Positions 33,608 to 45,405 are shown, counted from the first letter of the stretch. The stretch: DNA of 64,000 nt from Gymnothorax reevesii (GCA_029721435.1 CM056574.1:3857001-3921000); one strand, 5' to 3'. The notes: a model not told the origin generated them from the letters alone. A program made the numbers and translations.

Positions 33608-35990
33608 TTACTGACAAGCTTTAAGCTGTGAAATCAATTCCAGTACTTTGGTTCTTCTCTGTGTGGAGAATGGTATGTCATATACATACTCAAAGAAGGT
33701 GAAGACAGAGCTGAGCGGAGTTGGATAGGTCAAATTACAGACCCAGAACAGTTTGAAAAGTTTGTCCACAGCACACGTTAGCCCATCATCCAGAGGAATG
33801 GTTATGTTGTCGTTCTTGGCAACAATGACGTACTGCCTGGTCGCACTCTTCAAATCACCAATGCACATCAGCTGGGGTTGGTGAGTTGTGGACGATGCTG
33901 CAGGATCCTTGCAAAGCGATGCAATACTCGTTCCAAGCTTATAGACAGAAAAGAGAGACATTTCACATCAGTGATCAGTGGCATACAAACAAATGCTTTC
34001 ATTAAGCAAAATTGAATCTGAACTTGACTGAAAACATACCGGTGCAAAATCAATCAAGTGCGTTATTGCAGATCTAAGACTGCAACGATTGGCACCAACC
34101 GGGGGAAGCAGGTGGGTTAGCAACACAAGGGCAGCATAACAAGTCTCATCTGACTGTGACAAAGATGGCAAGAAAATAGAAATGCATTATGCAATACACT
34201 ATACTGCACCAGTGAAATACTCTGAGTGATTAGAGCTCATTCTATCAGTAAATCAAATTGATTGTTTAGAGCTCATTCTATCATCAATAAGCACAATGAT
34301 ATTTTAAACCATTTACCAACAGTTTTCAATATGATAGGTAAACACAACAGTAGTATAATCTTTAACATTTTTCAAATAATTTGATATTTACTTATTAGTA
34401 ATACTTAATGGTATTCACTTATTAGTCATGTTAAGACGGAGTGAGGAGACTTCTTAAATTGATGATTTTTATTTTATTCCTTTCTACTGGTACACTCAAG
34501 CCTTCAGAATCATCCCACTATGGGGAGCGAGGAAAGGAGAAGAGAGGATAGATGAGAGGAGACAAGGTGTAATGGCCGGTAGTATACGGACGCCAAGTGC
34601 AACGACAGAGAGAAAGAGAGTAGCATGAACACAGTACAAACACAGAGAATAATACAGACCAAACACAAGTATTCGCGCTTCCAAAGGACCTGTAATAGCC
34701 CGAACAACGGGAGCAAACTGAGATAGAAAAAGGGAGAAGAAACTCCAACAATAAGAAGAAAGAAAGTCATACAAAACCTGACTACAGATATCTTCGGCTA
34801 TAGTGCGAAGCTAAACGCAGACACTCTAGCGAAGGAGGCGTGCCGGACATCCTGCTTATATAGATTCTGGGAAAGCGCCGCCCCAATCAACCAGCTGGGT
34901 AAAGATTTCAATGGCCCAGGAATTTGATATCGTTCTGGGACGAGAGCCGCAAAGAAAAGTCCAAACTACACGCACACCTAACAAACCATGACACAAGGAG
35001 CCCTCTCCTGAGGAGAGGAGAGAAGAGAGGAGGGGAGAGGGAAAAGGAGACAAGGAGAGAAGTTAGTAATACCTTCAGTCATCTCCTCAACACCTGTCAA
35101 CAGAGAGGACACTCTTGTTTCCAAGGCAGCCAGTGCTTTAAGTTAGGGGACGATGTTGGCCTCCCATCGTCGCAAAAAGACATCAGTCTTTCCACCTGTG
35201 AGCTTGCCAAACTCTGAATCGAGCTTACACAGAGAAGAACAAAAAAAATCTTTTCAACAATCGGCTAGAACGCATTTTAGCGGACGCACTTCCGCGTTCC
35301 ACCTCACAGCGCAAAGTCATCCAGGGTTAAGGTTAGGTTTAGGTTTAGGGTTAAGGTTAAAGTTAGGGTTAGGTTTAGGGTAGGGACTCGCCTCACAACG
35401 CAAAGTCATCCAGGCTGGGCTCGGGGCACAGTGTGTCCACTAAAATGCATGTGTAGCGAACAATCAATCAATATACAGATATGCTGACATGTTCAACAAA
35501 AAACTTAATAGTAAAACATGTTTGAGTGGAGTAGGACTAGACAAAATCAACCACTACCAGGGTACCAAGCAACTTACCAGACTTGGCATGTCCAAAAACC
35601 TAGGGTACTCTGTGAATATTTCATCGAGAGTGGGGGAGTCCTTAGTTATCCAGGCCCTGCGATGGTTGTATGTGTTTTCCATGCCAGTTTTGATCGTTGA
35701 GAGGTTCTCAGATGAGGGCCGCAACCTTTTGGTGAGGGTGACCCACTCACTTGTGCTGGCATGCCCTTCCTCCATAGTATGAGAAGTGATGACTTCACTG
35801 CAGTTACTGGTTGCCTTTCTCTTTTTGTAACGCCTCTGGTCCTGCTCTAGATTCAGTCTCATGTTGCGGAGATTGGACTCTAGGAATCCGCAGTGCGAAT
35901 CTGGATCATAGAAATGCTCCTGAGGAAGGAAGGAGATTTCAGTGAACAACAGCTTCTGGCCGTTCTTAGTCACATGTGGATCGCAGGCAA
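33608..35990 (-). CDS. SAMD3-like teleost repeat gene, 3' exons (first cistron)
   Basis: Three minus-strand exons join in phase 0 with good splice signals. Exon A ends at 35578 (donor GTAAGT), exon B is 34040-34153 (acceptor TTTGTCACAG, donor GTATGT), and exon C is 33608-33937 and ends in TAA. Exon A encodes TLDEIFTEYPRFLDMPSL, exon B YAALVLLTHLLPPVG and exon C VDKLFKLFWVCNL...FTFFEYVYDI. This order matches fish proteins often labelled sterile alpha motif domain-containing protein 3-like, from memory. The 5' exons, including any SAM domain, are not seen here. No internal stop is visible in these exons. The 1424-bp intron 34154-35577 contains an LTR. It may belong to the same mobile unit as the second cistron. 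Confidence 0.62.
34429..35077 (-). mobile_element. Solo LTR in the SAMD3-like intron
   Basis: A 649-bp block flanked by GTCA on both sides (34425-34428 and 35078-35081). On the minus strand it runs from TGAAGG to TTAACA, so it has TG...CA ends. A TATATAAG box lies at 34862-34855, about 215 bp in, and an AATAAA is near the end. This is the structure of a solo LTR left by recombination. The parent family was not identified. Confidence 0.65.
35325..35386 (+). repeat. Degenerate telomere-like (TTAGGG) repeat
   Basis: About 60 bp of variants of GGTTAGGTTTAGGGTTAAGG. On each side stands a near-copy of TCACARCGCAAAGTCATCC (about 35303-35321 and 35391-35409), so the telomere-like tract lies between short direct repeats. 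Confidence 0.8.
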
Positions 35991-37067
35991 TTAGATAAAA
36001 AATATATATAAGCGATTACGGCGCGCTTCCTGGACATGGCCAGCCGAACTGAAGGTTCGCTCGCTTGTTGTTGGGACGCAGTGGACTGCTTTGGCCACCA
36101 TGGAATTTTACACGATTATTCTTTGTCTCGTGGTATGGTAATTAATGAGAGCAAGGCTAAGTTTATGACCATATAAGCTTCAGTAATAAGTTACCTATTC
36201 GTTTGGGTGATAGGCCTATGTGTAGCCTATAGAATGGTGTTATAGAAATGTACATCCAAGAAGTCTCTTTACTGCCGATGGCAGCACACGCTCTGTTCCT
36301 AGAGAACACGTAGCTGATAAACGGAAGCACCTCAACAAGTTGATTTTATTTTTTAATACGAATCGTCATATGCCTTTCACTCTGAAGTGGTGGAAAAATG
36401 TTTTGTCTATGTGTTGTTTGGACCCACAGGTCAATAAAATTACTACTACTATATAATATTTTGGTGCTGACTGCAGAACGATTTATAAGATGAGCTATCA
36501 TTCAACCTTTAGATCCTCAGTCTAACCGTGGAGGATTAAGCCGCGCACCAGTGAGTTCGTGCACATCGAGAGTAGAGAGTAGAAGAGGGAGAGGTACAAT
36601 TGGCATTCTATTCTGCTTAAGGTAGCGTTGCATCCTTTGACAAGAGCATATTATCTAGGCTGTATGTCTAGAGCCCTCAAGTGGCCGATAGCCTATTATA
36701 CTTTTTATTCGCAATGTCGTGGGAATTAGATGTCGCCACTGTATGGCCCAACCCGCCCGCAGCCGCTAAATGTTATTAAAATATCAACCCGACTCGTGGG
36801 TAAACCCGCGGGACCCACGGGTTCCGGGCCGACCCGCGCATCACTAATAGCTGCATTTAGCGCACAAAGGTTTAAAACCGTAAAACTCAATTTAACGACT
36901 CAAAATAAAATTCTTACATCAGTTACTTTATTACCCGGTACACACCACAGGATAATCGGGCTGATTTTTGTTTTGATCTCCCCCTTCCGATCAAAGCCAG
37001 CAACGGCCCCATTGTCTGATGTTTGCAAACGACATTGTGTCTGATTTTCCTGTGGTGTGGGGTGTGT
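35991..37067. other. No gene recognised
   Basis: Non-coding DNA. Near 36780-36850 the run of GACCCGCGCATCACTA resembles one end of a teleost hAT element. The second end was not found. Confidence 0.35.
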
Positions 37068-37669
37068 TAAGAGTGATTTTTTTTCTGGTCCGATCCGCTT
37101 GGAAGGCCTCGGAAGGAGAGATCGTAAATAATGAACATGTTTAATATTTGCGATTAGAAATCCTGTTGTGTGTGAGGTGCTCCACACACCATAAGATCAG
37201 AAGAGAGATCTTGTGCGATCTGTCTTTTATCATCGAGTGTGTGGTCTCTAAATCTGTGAAGGTCTGAAGACTCCTGTAATGTGTGCCAGCCTTAACTTTC
37301 AAATGGAATACAATAGTGCAGCACTTCTGATAGAAAATTATACCCACATGCTTCACAATTATGTCATTAATATTACTTCCTGTTTATATTATGAAAATTA
37401 ACTGCTTGACATCATCTCATGCATAATGTAACTTATTGTTGTACCAAGCTCTTATTTGCGGGTTTAAGTGGAATGACGCAGATTCATGTTTGAGTACTTC
37501 AGCAGAAAGTGAAAATTGCAGTTACCCAATACAATATATGTTTATATACCTGTATAACCATGATAATTCATCATGTTTAGTCTCTTTTTGACTGTTGGAA
37601 CTGAAATCCTGCTCCCATGGTGTAGTACAGACAGAGTTTGTAAATATCCTTCTCTGGTATGATTGATAC

Positions 37670-38163
37670 TGTAATGTGAATATAGGCCACTGGATGGCAG
37701 TATTTACCCTTTTTTTGTTAAGCTCAGACTGGAGCTATGTTTAGACATGTCCTGGACATGTCTGGGGCAAGTCCCCGAAAATAAAAAAAAAAAGAGGTTT
37801 AAATGTGGGTGGGGTCTGCAAAAGAGTATATAAGGAAAAGAATTGAGACAGTAAGGTGGTAGGAGAAATTGCAAGAAGAAGGATACATGCGACCAGACCT
37901 GTCATTTCTGTTCAAGACCTGTGAAGTTTCTTTTGTGGATTTTTGCCTTTGTTTTCTTCATCCAGGACATCACCAAGCCACCCCACAAAAAGGGACTGTA
38001 ATTATTTCTGTTTTTTTTAATGTATTCAATCTTGGTCAGTTAGTTAGTTGTTATTAGTCTTTGTCTGTTTAATTAAATGTGTTTAGGTTTTTAAAACTGT
38101 GTCTGTCATCCCTTGCTGTTGCTGTTGTGTTGGAGATTGTAATAAGAAATTGGGGCCATAACA
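37670..38163 (+). repeat. 5' LTR of the Gmr1-like element
   Basis: Starts TGTAATGTGAATATAGGCCA and ends GGGGCCATAACA. A TATATAAG box is at 37827-37834. It differs from the 3' LTR by a 3-bp indel near 37877, poly-A and poly-T length changes, and a few substitutions. Confidence 0.95.
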
Positions 38164-38166
38164 AAT

Positions 38167-38184
38167 TGGGGGCTCGTCCGGGAT
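38167..38184 (+). promoter_or_regulatory. Primer binding site, tRNA-Pro type
   Basis: TGGGGGCTCGTCCGGGAT, three bases after the 5' LTR, is complementary to the 3' end of tRNA-Pro as used by several vertebrate retroelements. It would prime minus-strand DNA synthesis. Confidence 0.9.
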
Positions 38185-38278
38185 AGACCATTTTGTGAGT
38201 CATTTATTAAAAATCTAACGTTTCAGATTGTAAAATTGTTTTTGTGAATTTTCCTATATAATTATATTGACAACAGCA

Positions 38279-41200
38279 ATGGATGATTTCTTGGCATCAC
38301 CAACCGCAGGGGTTTTGAAGTCTTTTAAAAAGACCGAACTGTTGGAAATATGCAGACATTTGGAGCTGACAGAGGTAAAACCAGCCATGCGAAAAGCAAG
38401 ACTGGCTAGAGAGAGAGTTGAATATTACATTGATGAAAATGTGTTTGCACCAGGAGATCTGGAACAGTTTCCAATGGAAAATCCAAATATAGAAATGGAA
38501 CTTAAATTAAAAATGCTAGAGATTGAAAGGGAGGAAAAAGAAAAACAAAGAGAATTTGAGAGAGAGAAAGAGGAAAGAGCAGAAAGAGAGAGACAGAGAC
38601 AGAGAGATTTTGAATTAGAGAAGTTGGATAGAGAGGAAAGACTCCAAATGGAGAAACTAAAAATTTAAATTGAAACTAAAAATAAATTTTGTGCCAGTCA
38701 GGAGGTAAAACTGGTTCCTCCATTTTCTGAAAAGGACGTAGACAACTATTTCCAGTGTTTTGAAAAGGTAGCAAAGAGTTGCCAGTGGCCAAAGGAACAC
38801 TGGCCTCTGATGTTGCAAACTGTCCTCAAGGGTAAAGCTCAACAAGCCTATTCGGCTTTGTCTGCAGATGATTCCTCTGATTATGAGGTTGTCAAAAAGG
38901 TTATTTTGAGAGCTTATGAGTTGGTTCCAGAGGCTTACCGACAGAAATTCAGAGGTTTGAAGAAATCTGAAAATCAGACTTATGTGGAATTTGCTAATGA
39001 GAAGAAGGTTTGCTTTGAGCGCTGGTGTGCTTCTATGGAGGTCAAGGATGATTTCAACTCACTAAAAGAGATGGTGTTAGTTGAAGAATTCAAGAACTGT
39101 GTTAAGGATGATGTTAAGACCTACCTTAATGAGAAGCAAGCACTAAATTTGCAATCAGCTGCCAAATTTGCAGATGAATATGTTCTCACACATAAGTCCA
39201 AATTTCAGTCTAGCAGTAACAATAGATGGTCCCAATTTCAGAAAAAGGGTTACGGTGATACCCAAGATTCTTCACCCAAAGACAAAGACAAATCTGGTGA
39301 TGGTGCTCAGAAATCCAGTAACAGGTCTGATCAGAGTGTGAAAGCTGACAGTGACAAAAGTGGTCTAGTTTGCTGTTATTGCAAGAAATCTGGTCATGTT
39401 ACAACTAACTGTTGGATCCTTAAAGCTAAGAAAGAAAAAGACAAGGATACCAAACCAAATGCCTTTGTGAAAACAAGGTTAGAAACCCCTGTAGTAGATA
39501 ACCGATCTGCTAAATTGCCTGCTTCTTGTGGGGCTAAAAAGCCTGATGCAGCTGACTTCGTGAGGGAGGAATTTCTTCCATTTGTGTCAGAGGGATTTGT
39601 GGCTCTGAATGAGCATACTACTCCTATCCCCATATATATCCTAAGGGATACCGGAGCTTCTCAGTCACTCTTGTTGATGGACTCCTTGGAGTTACGTGAT
39701 GAGACCGCTTCAGGGGATTTCATACTTGTACAAGGTATTGAAGGGAGGACTGTATCTGTACCCCTGCGCTCTATATTCTTGAAGTCAGATTTAGTTACAG
39801 GACAGGTAAAGGTGGGACTTATGTCAAGTCTACCTATAAAGGGTGTTTCTCTGTTTCTAGGCAATGACCTGGCTGGGGGCAAAGTAGTTCCCCCTGTACA
39901 TCTTACTTCACAGCCGAGCACTGAAGATGGGGATGGGGACCCATCTCTGTATCCTTCTTGCGCAGTGACTCGTGCTATGGCCAAGAAGGCTAAAGAAGAT
40001 GATGTTGTGGTGCCGCCCAGCACATTGAATAGTCAGGACTCAGGTGGTTTGCCTCATGACTCTGATTGGCCTACTATGGTTTCTCCGTTTGAGGACTTAT
40101 CAGATACTTTTATCAGTTCTCTATTCAGCCAGCCGGATGGGTCTGGTGATTCTGATGTGTCTGGAGACTTGTCTCTGTCCAGAAAGCGGTTGATTGAGGA
40201 GCAAACTAATGATCCTGAAATTTGTGTACTAAAGAGGAGAGCCCTTCCTGATAAAGAAATAGACGCAGTTCCAGTTGGGTATTATCTCAAGGATGGTGTG
40301 CTGATGCGGAAGTGGCGCCCTCCTGATATCCCTGCCAAAGCAGATTGGGCAGTGGTCAGGCAAATTGTTGTTCCGAAGGTCTACAGGAATGAGATCTTAA
40401 CAATGGCTCATAGTTTACCTTTAGGAGGTCATCTTGGTGTTAACAAGACTTTTGATAAGATCATGAAACACTTCTTTTGGCCTGGGCTTCGGAAAGACGT
40501 TTCCAACTTTTGCAAAACCTGTCACACTTGTCAGGTAGTTGGAAAACACCAGTTAGACCCACCTGTAGCTCCATTGCAGCCTATCCCAGCATTTGGGGAG
40601 CCATTCTCTAAGGTCATTGTTGATTGTGTTGGTCCATTACCCAAGACTAGATCTGGAAATCAGTACTTGCTGACAATCATGTGTGCATCTACCAGATTCC
40701 CCGAAGCCATACCTCTACGTAACATCAAGGCAACTGCAATCTCAAAGGCTTTGATAAAGTTCTTCACGTTGTTTGGCCTTCCCAGGGAAATTCAGTCAGA
40801 CCAAGGTAGCAATTTCACTTCAGGATTGTTTCAGCAGGTTGTGTATGAAATAGGTGCGAAGCAGATTCTTTCTAGTGCCTATCATCCAGAAAGTCAGGGT
40901 GCCTTAGAGCGGTTTCATTCCACTCTCAAGACAATGATGAGGACTTATTGTTATGACCATGAGAAAGACTGGGATGAAGGTGTTCATTTGCTGTTGTTTG
41001 CAGCAAGAGAAGCAGTGCAGGAGTCTACTGGATTCAGTCCATTTGAGCTAGTGTTTGGTCATGAAGTGAGAGGACCTTTGCTATTATTGAGTGAACAATG
41101 GCAAGAGGAAGAGCCGCACATCAGTCTGTTAGACTATGTTAGCAAGTTCAAGGAAAGATTGCGTGCAGCTTGTGACCTAGCCAAAGAGAACTTGAAATCA

Positions 41201-44200
41201 AGCCAGGGAAAAATGAAAACTTGGTATGATCATCAGGCTAGAAGCCGTGAGTTTAAACCAGGAGACAAGGTCCTTGTGTTGTTTCCCTTGCAGTCCAATC
41301 CATTGCAGGCTAGATTTCATGGTCCTTATGAAATTCTGACAAAACTCAATGATCTCAATTACATTGTGAAGACTCCAGATAGGAGAAAACCAAAACAATT
41401 GTGTCATATTAACATGCTAAAGCCTTATCATGACAGAAATGCTAGGGTTGCAGCTGTCACTTCAGATTCTCCTATGGCCGAAACGTGTGAAGATGAGGGG
41501 GAGTTTCAAGATGATGAACCAAGAATTAAAGCTGAAGTTCTTTCATGTAAATTGTCGAATTCTGAAGTGTTGCTAAATCTTGATGTAAAACTCCAGCACT
41601 TAGAACCCTCACAGAAAGATCAGTTTGAGAGGTTAATCAAGAAATATGAGAATCTGTTTCCTGATGTTCCAAAGAGAGTTTCTATAACCTCTCATGATGT
41701 AGATGTTGGTGATGCCAAACCAATAAAACAGCATCCGTACCGGATGAATCCTGAAAAGAGAATGATAGCTGAGAAAGAGGTTGAGTACATGTTAGAACAT
41801 GATATTATCAGACCCTCCAACTCAGATTGGAGTTCATCCTGTGTGCTAGTTCCAAAACCTGATGGAAGTACTAGATTCTGTACAGATTATCGCAAAGTCA
41901 ATGCTGTAACTAGAACTGATGTGTTTCCAATACCTAGGATTGATGATTGTATTGATAGAGTAGGGCAAGCAAAATTTCTGACCAAGATTGATTTATTGAA
42001 CGGTTATTGGTGTGTGCCTTTAACTGAGAGGGCCAAGAGCATCTCTGCTTTTGCCACACCATCTGGGTTGTACCAGTATGAAGTCCTACCCTTTGGTATG
42101 AAAAATGCCCCAGCCACATTCCAAAGGATGATACAATCTACAATCGCCGGATTGCCACACACGGGTGCGTACATCGATGACCTGATCACATGGAGTGACT
42201 CCTGGGAAGAACATCTAAAAGATGTAGAGACGTTGTTCCAGCGCCTGACCCAGGCTAACCTGACTGTTAACCTGAACAAGAGTGACTTAGGTTGTGCTAC
42301 TGTCACCTATCTTGGCTACGTCATAGGCCTGGGTAAGGTGGCACCCATAAATGCTAAAGTCCAAGCCATCATGGACTTTCCAGTTCCTGACAACAAAAAA
42401 GCTTTGCGCCGCTTCCTTGGAATGATCGGGTACTACCGCAAGTTCTGCAAGAACTTTGCTGAGATTGCTCTCAGTCTAACTAACCAACTGATAAAAAGGC
42501 GTAAAGTTCACTTGGGATGAAGCATGCCAGAGAGCCTTCGATCGCCTGAAGTCTCTGCTGTGTCACTTCCCCGTGCTCAAATCTCCGAACTTCAACAAAC
42601 CGTTCTCCATCGCGGTCGATGCTAGCGACCAAGCTTGTGGATCTGTGCTCCTACAGAGAAGTGACTCTGATGACATTGAGCATCCCGTGGCATACTTCTC
42701 CAGGAAGTTCAATCGCCACCAAAGGAACTATTCCACAATAGAGAAGGAGCTGTTGGCTCTGGTTCTATCTTTACAACACTTTGATGTTTATGTTTGTACA
42801 GGGCAAAAGCCAATGATTGTGTACACTGACCACAATCCGTTAATGTTTCAGTCCCCGGGGATTTCTGCGGTAAAAAAAATGAAATTCCGCGGGAAATCTC
42901 ACCAAATTCTGCGGTCAAAAAAGCTAAATTCTGCGGTTATTCTGCAAGAAATAGTCAATTCTGCAAAAATTCTGCGGTAGCCTTTGGCAAGTAAGTATAA
43001 CCCTCATTCATTCAAAAATCAAAGAAGTTTACCATTACTTTTAGTATTAAAGAATATCTTGAAACAAAGTAGGAAGACACTAAAATCTGTTGCACAATTA
43101 TTGCTCTTGATGTTTAATTCTTGAATGATTCATTACCAAAACTTGCCTTAAACGTAAAGACTTTTATTATTGATATCAAAAAAGCGAGACAAAGTGGGTG
43201 AAATCACCTTGATTTCACACTGAAAAGAAAATGAAAAGATGACGAAAATAAATAGATGAACATATAAGGATGATGAAAATACCTATCATATAAATTTACA
43301 TTTTACCACATATAAATTACGTGTCAGTACTGTCTGGGACACTGGCAGCAAAACGGAGACAGTGCCAGGTCCGCAGGAGCTGCTCACAAATTAAGACGCT
43401 CGTCACCTGCTGCAGGTGCCTCAGACCCGTCTGGGAATTTTAGCTCCTACCTGTTGTTTTCTAATTCCGTGTCATTGTTCCGATTAATTATTTCATAATA
43501 AATAGGCAACGATTTTCCATATGGTTATGCCGTTAGGCTATAAATGTTGAATCTGAATGTGTATTAATCAAAATAGATGTTTTAATTGTTGCTTTGTCGT
43601 TCTGAATTGTTTAATTATTTCTTTACCCAAAAATATCATTGTAGCTAAATGTTTACAATAAAGCTGCTTTCACACTGGACGCGAACTAATTTTTCGCACG
43701 ACAGATCACATTAAAAAGTCAATGCAAAGACGCGAATCTGTCTAGTCTAGGCCTAAATATTGCAGATTTTTTTTTTTAAAGAAAAATTAGGACTGATGTG
43801 AAGGCAGTTCCTTACCTCAATCCGCTCACACGCTGACTCTGTCTTGTTGTGGCGATGGTTTTTTGCTTTTGGCCGGTAGACCTACTCTGTTTTTGTTCTT
43901 GAATTCATCTTTTGTGTTTTGCAGATTTGGCATGGTCCTCGACTGTCGATTTTCTAATGTGCTCTATTAGCCTACCACTTTAAAGGGCCGACAAAAGAGC
44001 TTTCCGCCGTCCTTGTATCAGAAGGAAAACTGACTGGCCCTGTCCTTGGCTGTAATATACTTGGCAGTCTAGCCAACTGCTGGCTAGGGTCTCTCAAGAA
44101 ATCGCTTCATTTTTAAACTTTCATACAGAATACGCCACGCAACTTGGGCAAAGAACGTAGATTTGTCGCCAACGACGCAATCACTGCCTGGCGGTCAAGT

Positions 44201-44528
44201 TCACACTTGATGAGATGAGATGCGCGGCGGTCACAGATGTCTGTGAAAAGACAAAATCGTGGTTTTGACCAGCTTGTGTCGGTATATTTTGGAATTCCGC
44301 GGCGAAATCAGTGAATTCCGCGGTTTCCGCGGTGAAGTGTGGATTCTGCGGAAAACGCCGCGATCGCGGAATCGCGGAATTCCCCGGGGACTGATGTTTT
44401 TGAGTAAGATGAAAAACAAGAATCGGAGACTGTTGAATTGGAGTTTGATTTTACAGGAGTTTGACTTGGAAATTAAGCATGCGAAGGGTACAGACAATGT
44501 AATTGCTGATTGCTTATCCCGTGTTTGA
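38279..44528 (+). pseudogene. Gag-pol polyprotein of the Gmr1-like element, broken
   Basis: A single frame starts at the ATG at 38279. A charged coiled-coil-like gag start (Glu/Arg-rich to residue about 129) meets a TAA at 38666-38668 and then continues in the same frame to 42520. Later blocks in order: a CCHC knuckle (CCYCKKSGHVTTNC, near 39370); a protease DTGA (39647-39658); an integrase HHCC region (40405-40535); an integrase core with Asp near 40620, Asp near 40800 and Glu near 40907; a GPY-type module (FHGPYEIL near 41310); and a reverse transcriptase with YIDD at 42170-42181. An extra A near 42490-42496 shifts the frame before RNase H. RNase H (AVDASD, STIEKELLAL, YTDHNP) is cut at 42848 by a DNA transposon, and its C-terminus resumes at 44400-44528. 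Confidence 0.92.
42849..44393. mobile_element. DNA transposon nested in RNase H
   Basis: A 1545-bp insertion with inverted ends CAGTCCCCGGGGA at both sides and a 6-bp target duplication ATGTTT (42843-42848 and 44394-44399). Subterminal regions repeat AATTCCGCGG-like motifs many times (42860-42970 and 44290-44385). No transposase frame is visible. The related RNase H fragment at 61084-61632 lacks this insertion, confirming its borders. A 6-bp duplication does not fit classical hAT (8 bp); superfamily unknown. Confidence 0.88.
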
Positions 44529-44649
44529 ATATGTATATATATGTCATGTGTTTATTTGAATATTGTATGATATGTATATATAGACAAGTGTTCACTTAAC
44601 CATTTTGTATTGAAAAGAAAAATTTTGCCTTTATGAGTCAAAATTTTTC

Positions 44650-44666
44650 CCTTTTGGAATGGAGGT
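44650..44666 (+). promoter_or_regulatory. Polypurine tract of the Gmr1-like element
   Basis: GGAATGGAGG directly before the 3' LTR, the expected primer site for plus-strand DNA synthesis. A similar GGGGAATGGAG precedes the related LTR at 55374. Confidence 0.7.
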
Positions 44667-45159
44667 GTAATGTGAATATAGGCCACTGGATGGCAGTATT
44701 TACCCTTTTTTTGTTAAGCTCAGACTGGAGCTATGTTTAGACATGTCCTGGACATGTCTGGGGCAAGTCCCCGAAAAAAAAAAAAAAAAAAGAGGTTTAA
44801 ATGTGGGTGGGGTCTGCAAAAGAGTATATAAGGAAAAGAATTGAGACAGTAAGGTGGTAGGAGAAATTGCAAGAAGGATACATGCGACCAGACCTGTCAT
44901 TTCTGTTCAAGACCTGTGAAGTTTCTTTTGTGGATTTTTGCCTTTGTTTTCTTCATCCAGGACATCACCAAGCCACCCCACAAAAAGGGACTGTAATTAT
45001 TTCTGTTTTTTTTTTATGTATTCAATCTTGGTCAGTTAGTTAGTTGTTATTAGTCTTTGTCTGTTTAATTAAATGTGTTTAGGTTTTTAGAACTGTGTCT
45101 GTCATCCCTTGCTGTTGCTGTTGTGTTGTAGATTGTAATAAGAAATTGGGGCCATAACA
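44667..45159 (+). repeat. 3' LTR of the Gmr1-like element
   Basis: 493 bp, TGTAATGTG...GCCATAACA, TATATAAG at 44825-44832. Nearly identical to the 5' LTR, then target duplication ATAC. Confidence 0.95.
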
Positions 45160-45405
45160 ATACAAATAGTTATACAATTGAGCTGTTCTGGTGTAGCAAT
45201 TTGGTGAGCTGTTACTGAATTCTTTTGTTTGGTTTAGGTTGACAGATGAGAGAGAATATAAAAAATGTAACCGATTAGATTGCTGGAATCATCCAAAATC
45301 TGTGGAGAAAGTATTTCTTTCATCTCGATTGTCCAGTTTAAAGTTAAAATCCCTTCCTCCATTTTCCTACAGGAGCTGCACTCTTGAACACATCAGATCA
45401 GCAGA

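Larger units (their letters stand above)
37670..45159 (+). mobile_element. Gmr1-like Ty3/gypsy LTR retrotransposon
   Basis: A near full-length 7490-bp element with two LTRs of about 494 bp and a 4-bp target duplication ATAC (37666-37669 and 45160-45163). Copy 1 of the duplication has the empty site (GATCCAAATAGT near 589). The pol domain order is protease, integrase, reverse transcriptase, RNase H. Integrase in front is unusual for Ty3/gypsy and is the hallmark of the deuterostome Gmr1 group. The LTRs differ at only a handful of places by eye, so insertion was recent, yet the coding region has a stop, a frameshift and a nested transposon. It sits in the presumed intron before the zinc-finger exon. 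No env gene. Confidence 0.93.

Noticed and set aside
35989..36012. Further upstream exon boundary of the SAMD3-like gene
   Set aside because: No convincing acceptor was found before exon A, so the 5' limit is left approximate.
36740..36850. Complete hAT element
   Set aside because: Only one end-like sequence (GACCCGCGCATCACTA) was found, with no matching second end or target duplication.
37665..45163. Endogenous retrovirus with an envelope gene
   Set aside because: No frame follows RNase H before the 3' LTR, and the domain order is that of a Gmr1-type retrotransposon.
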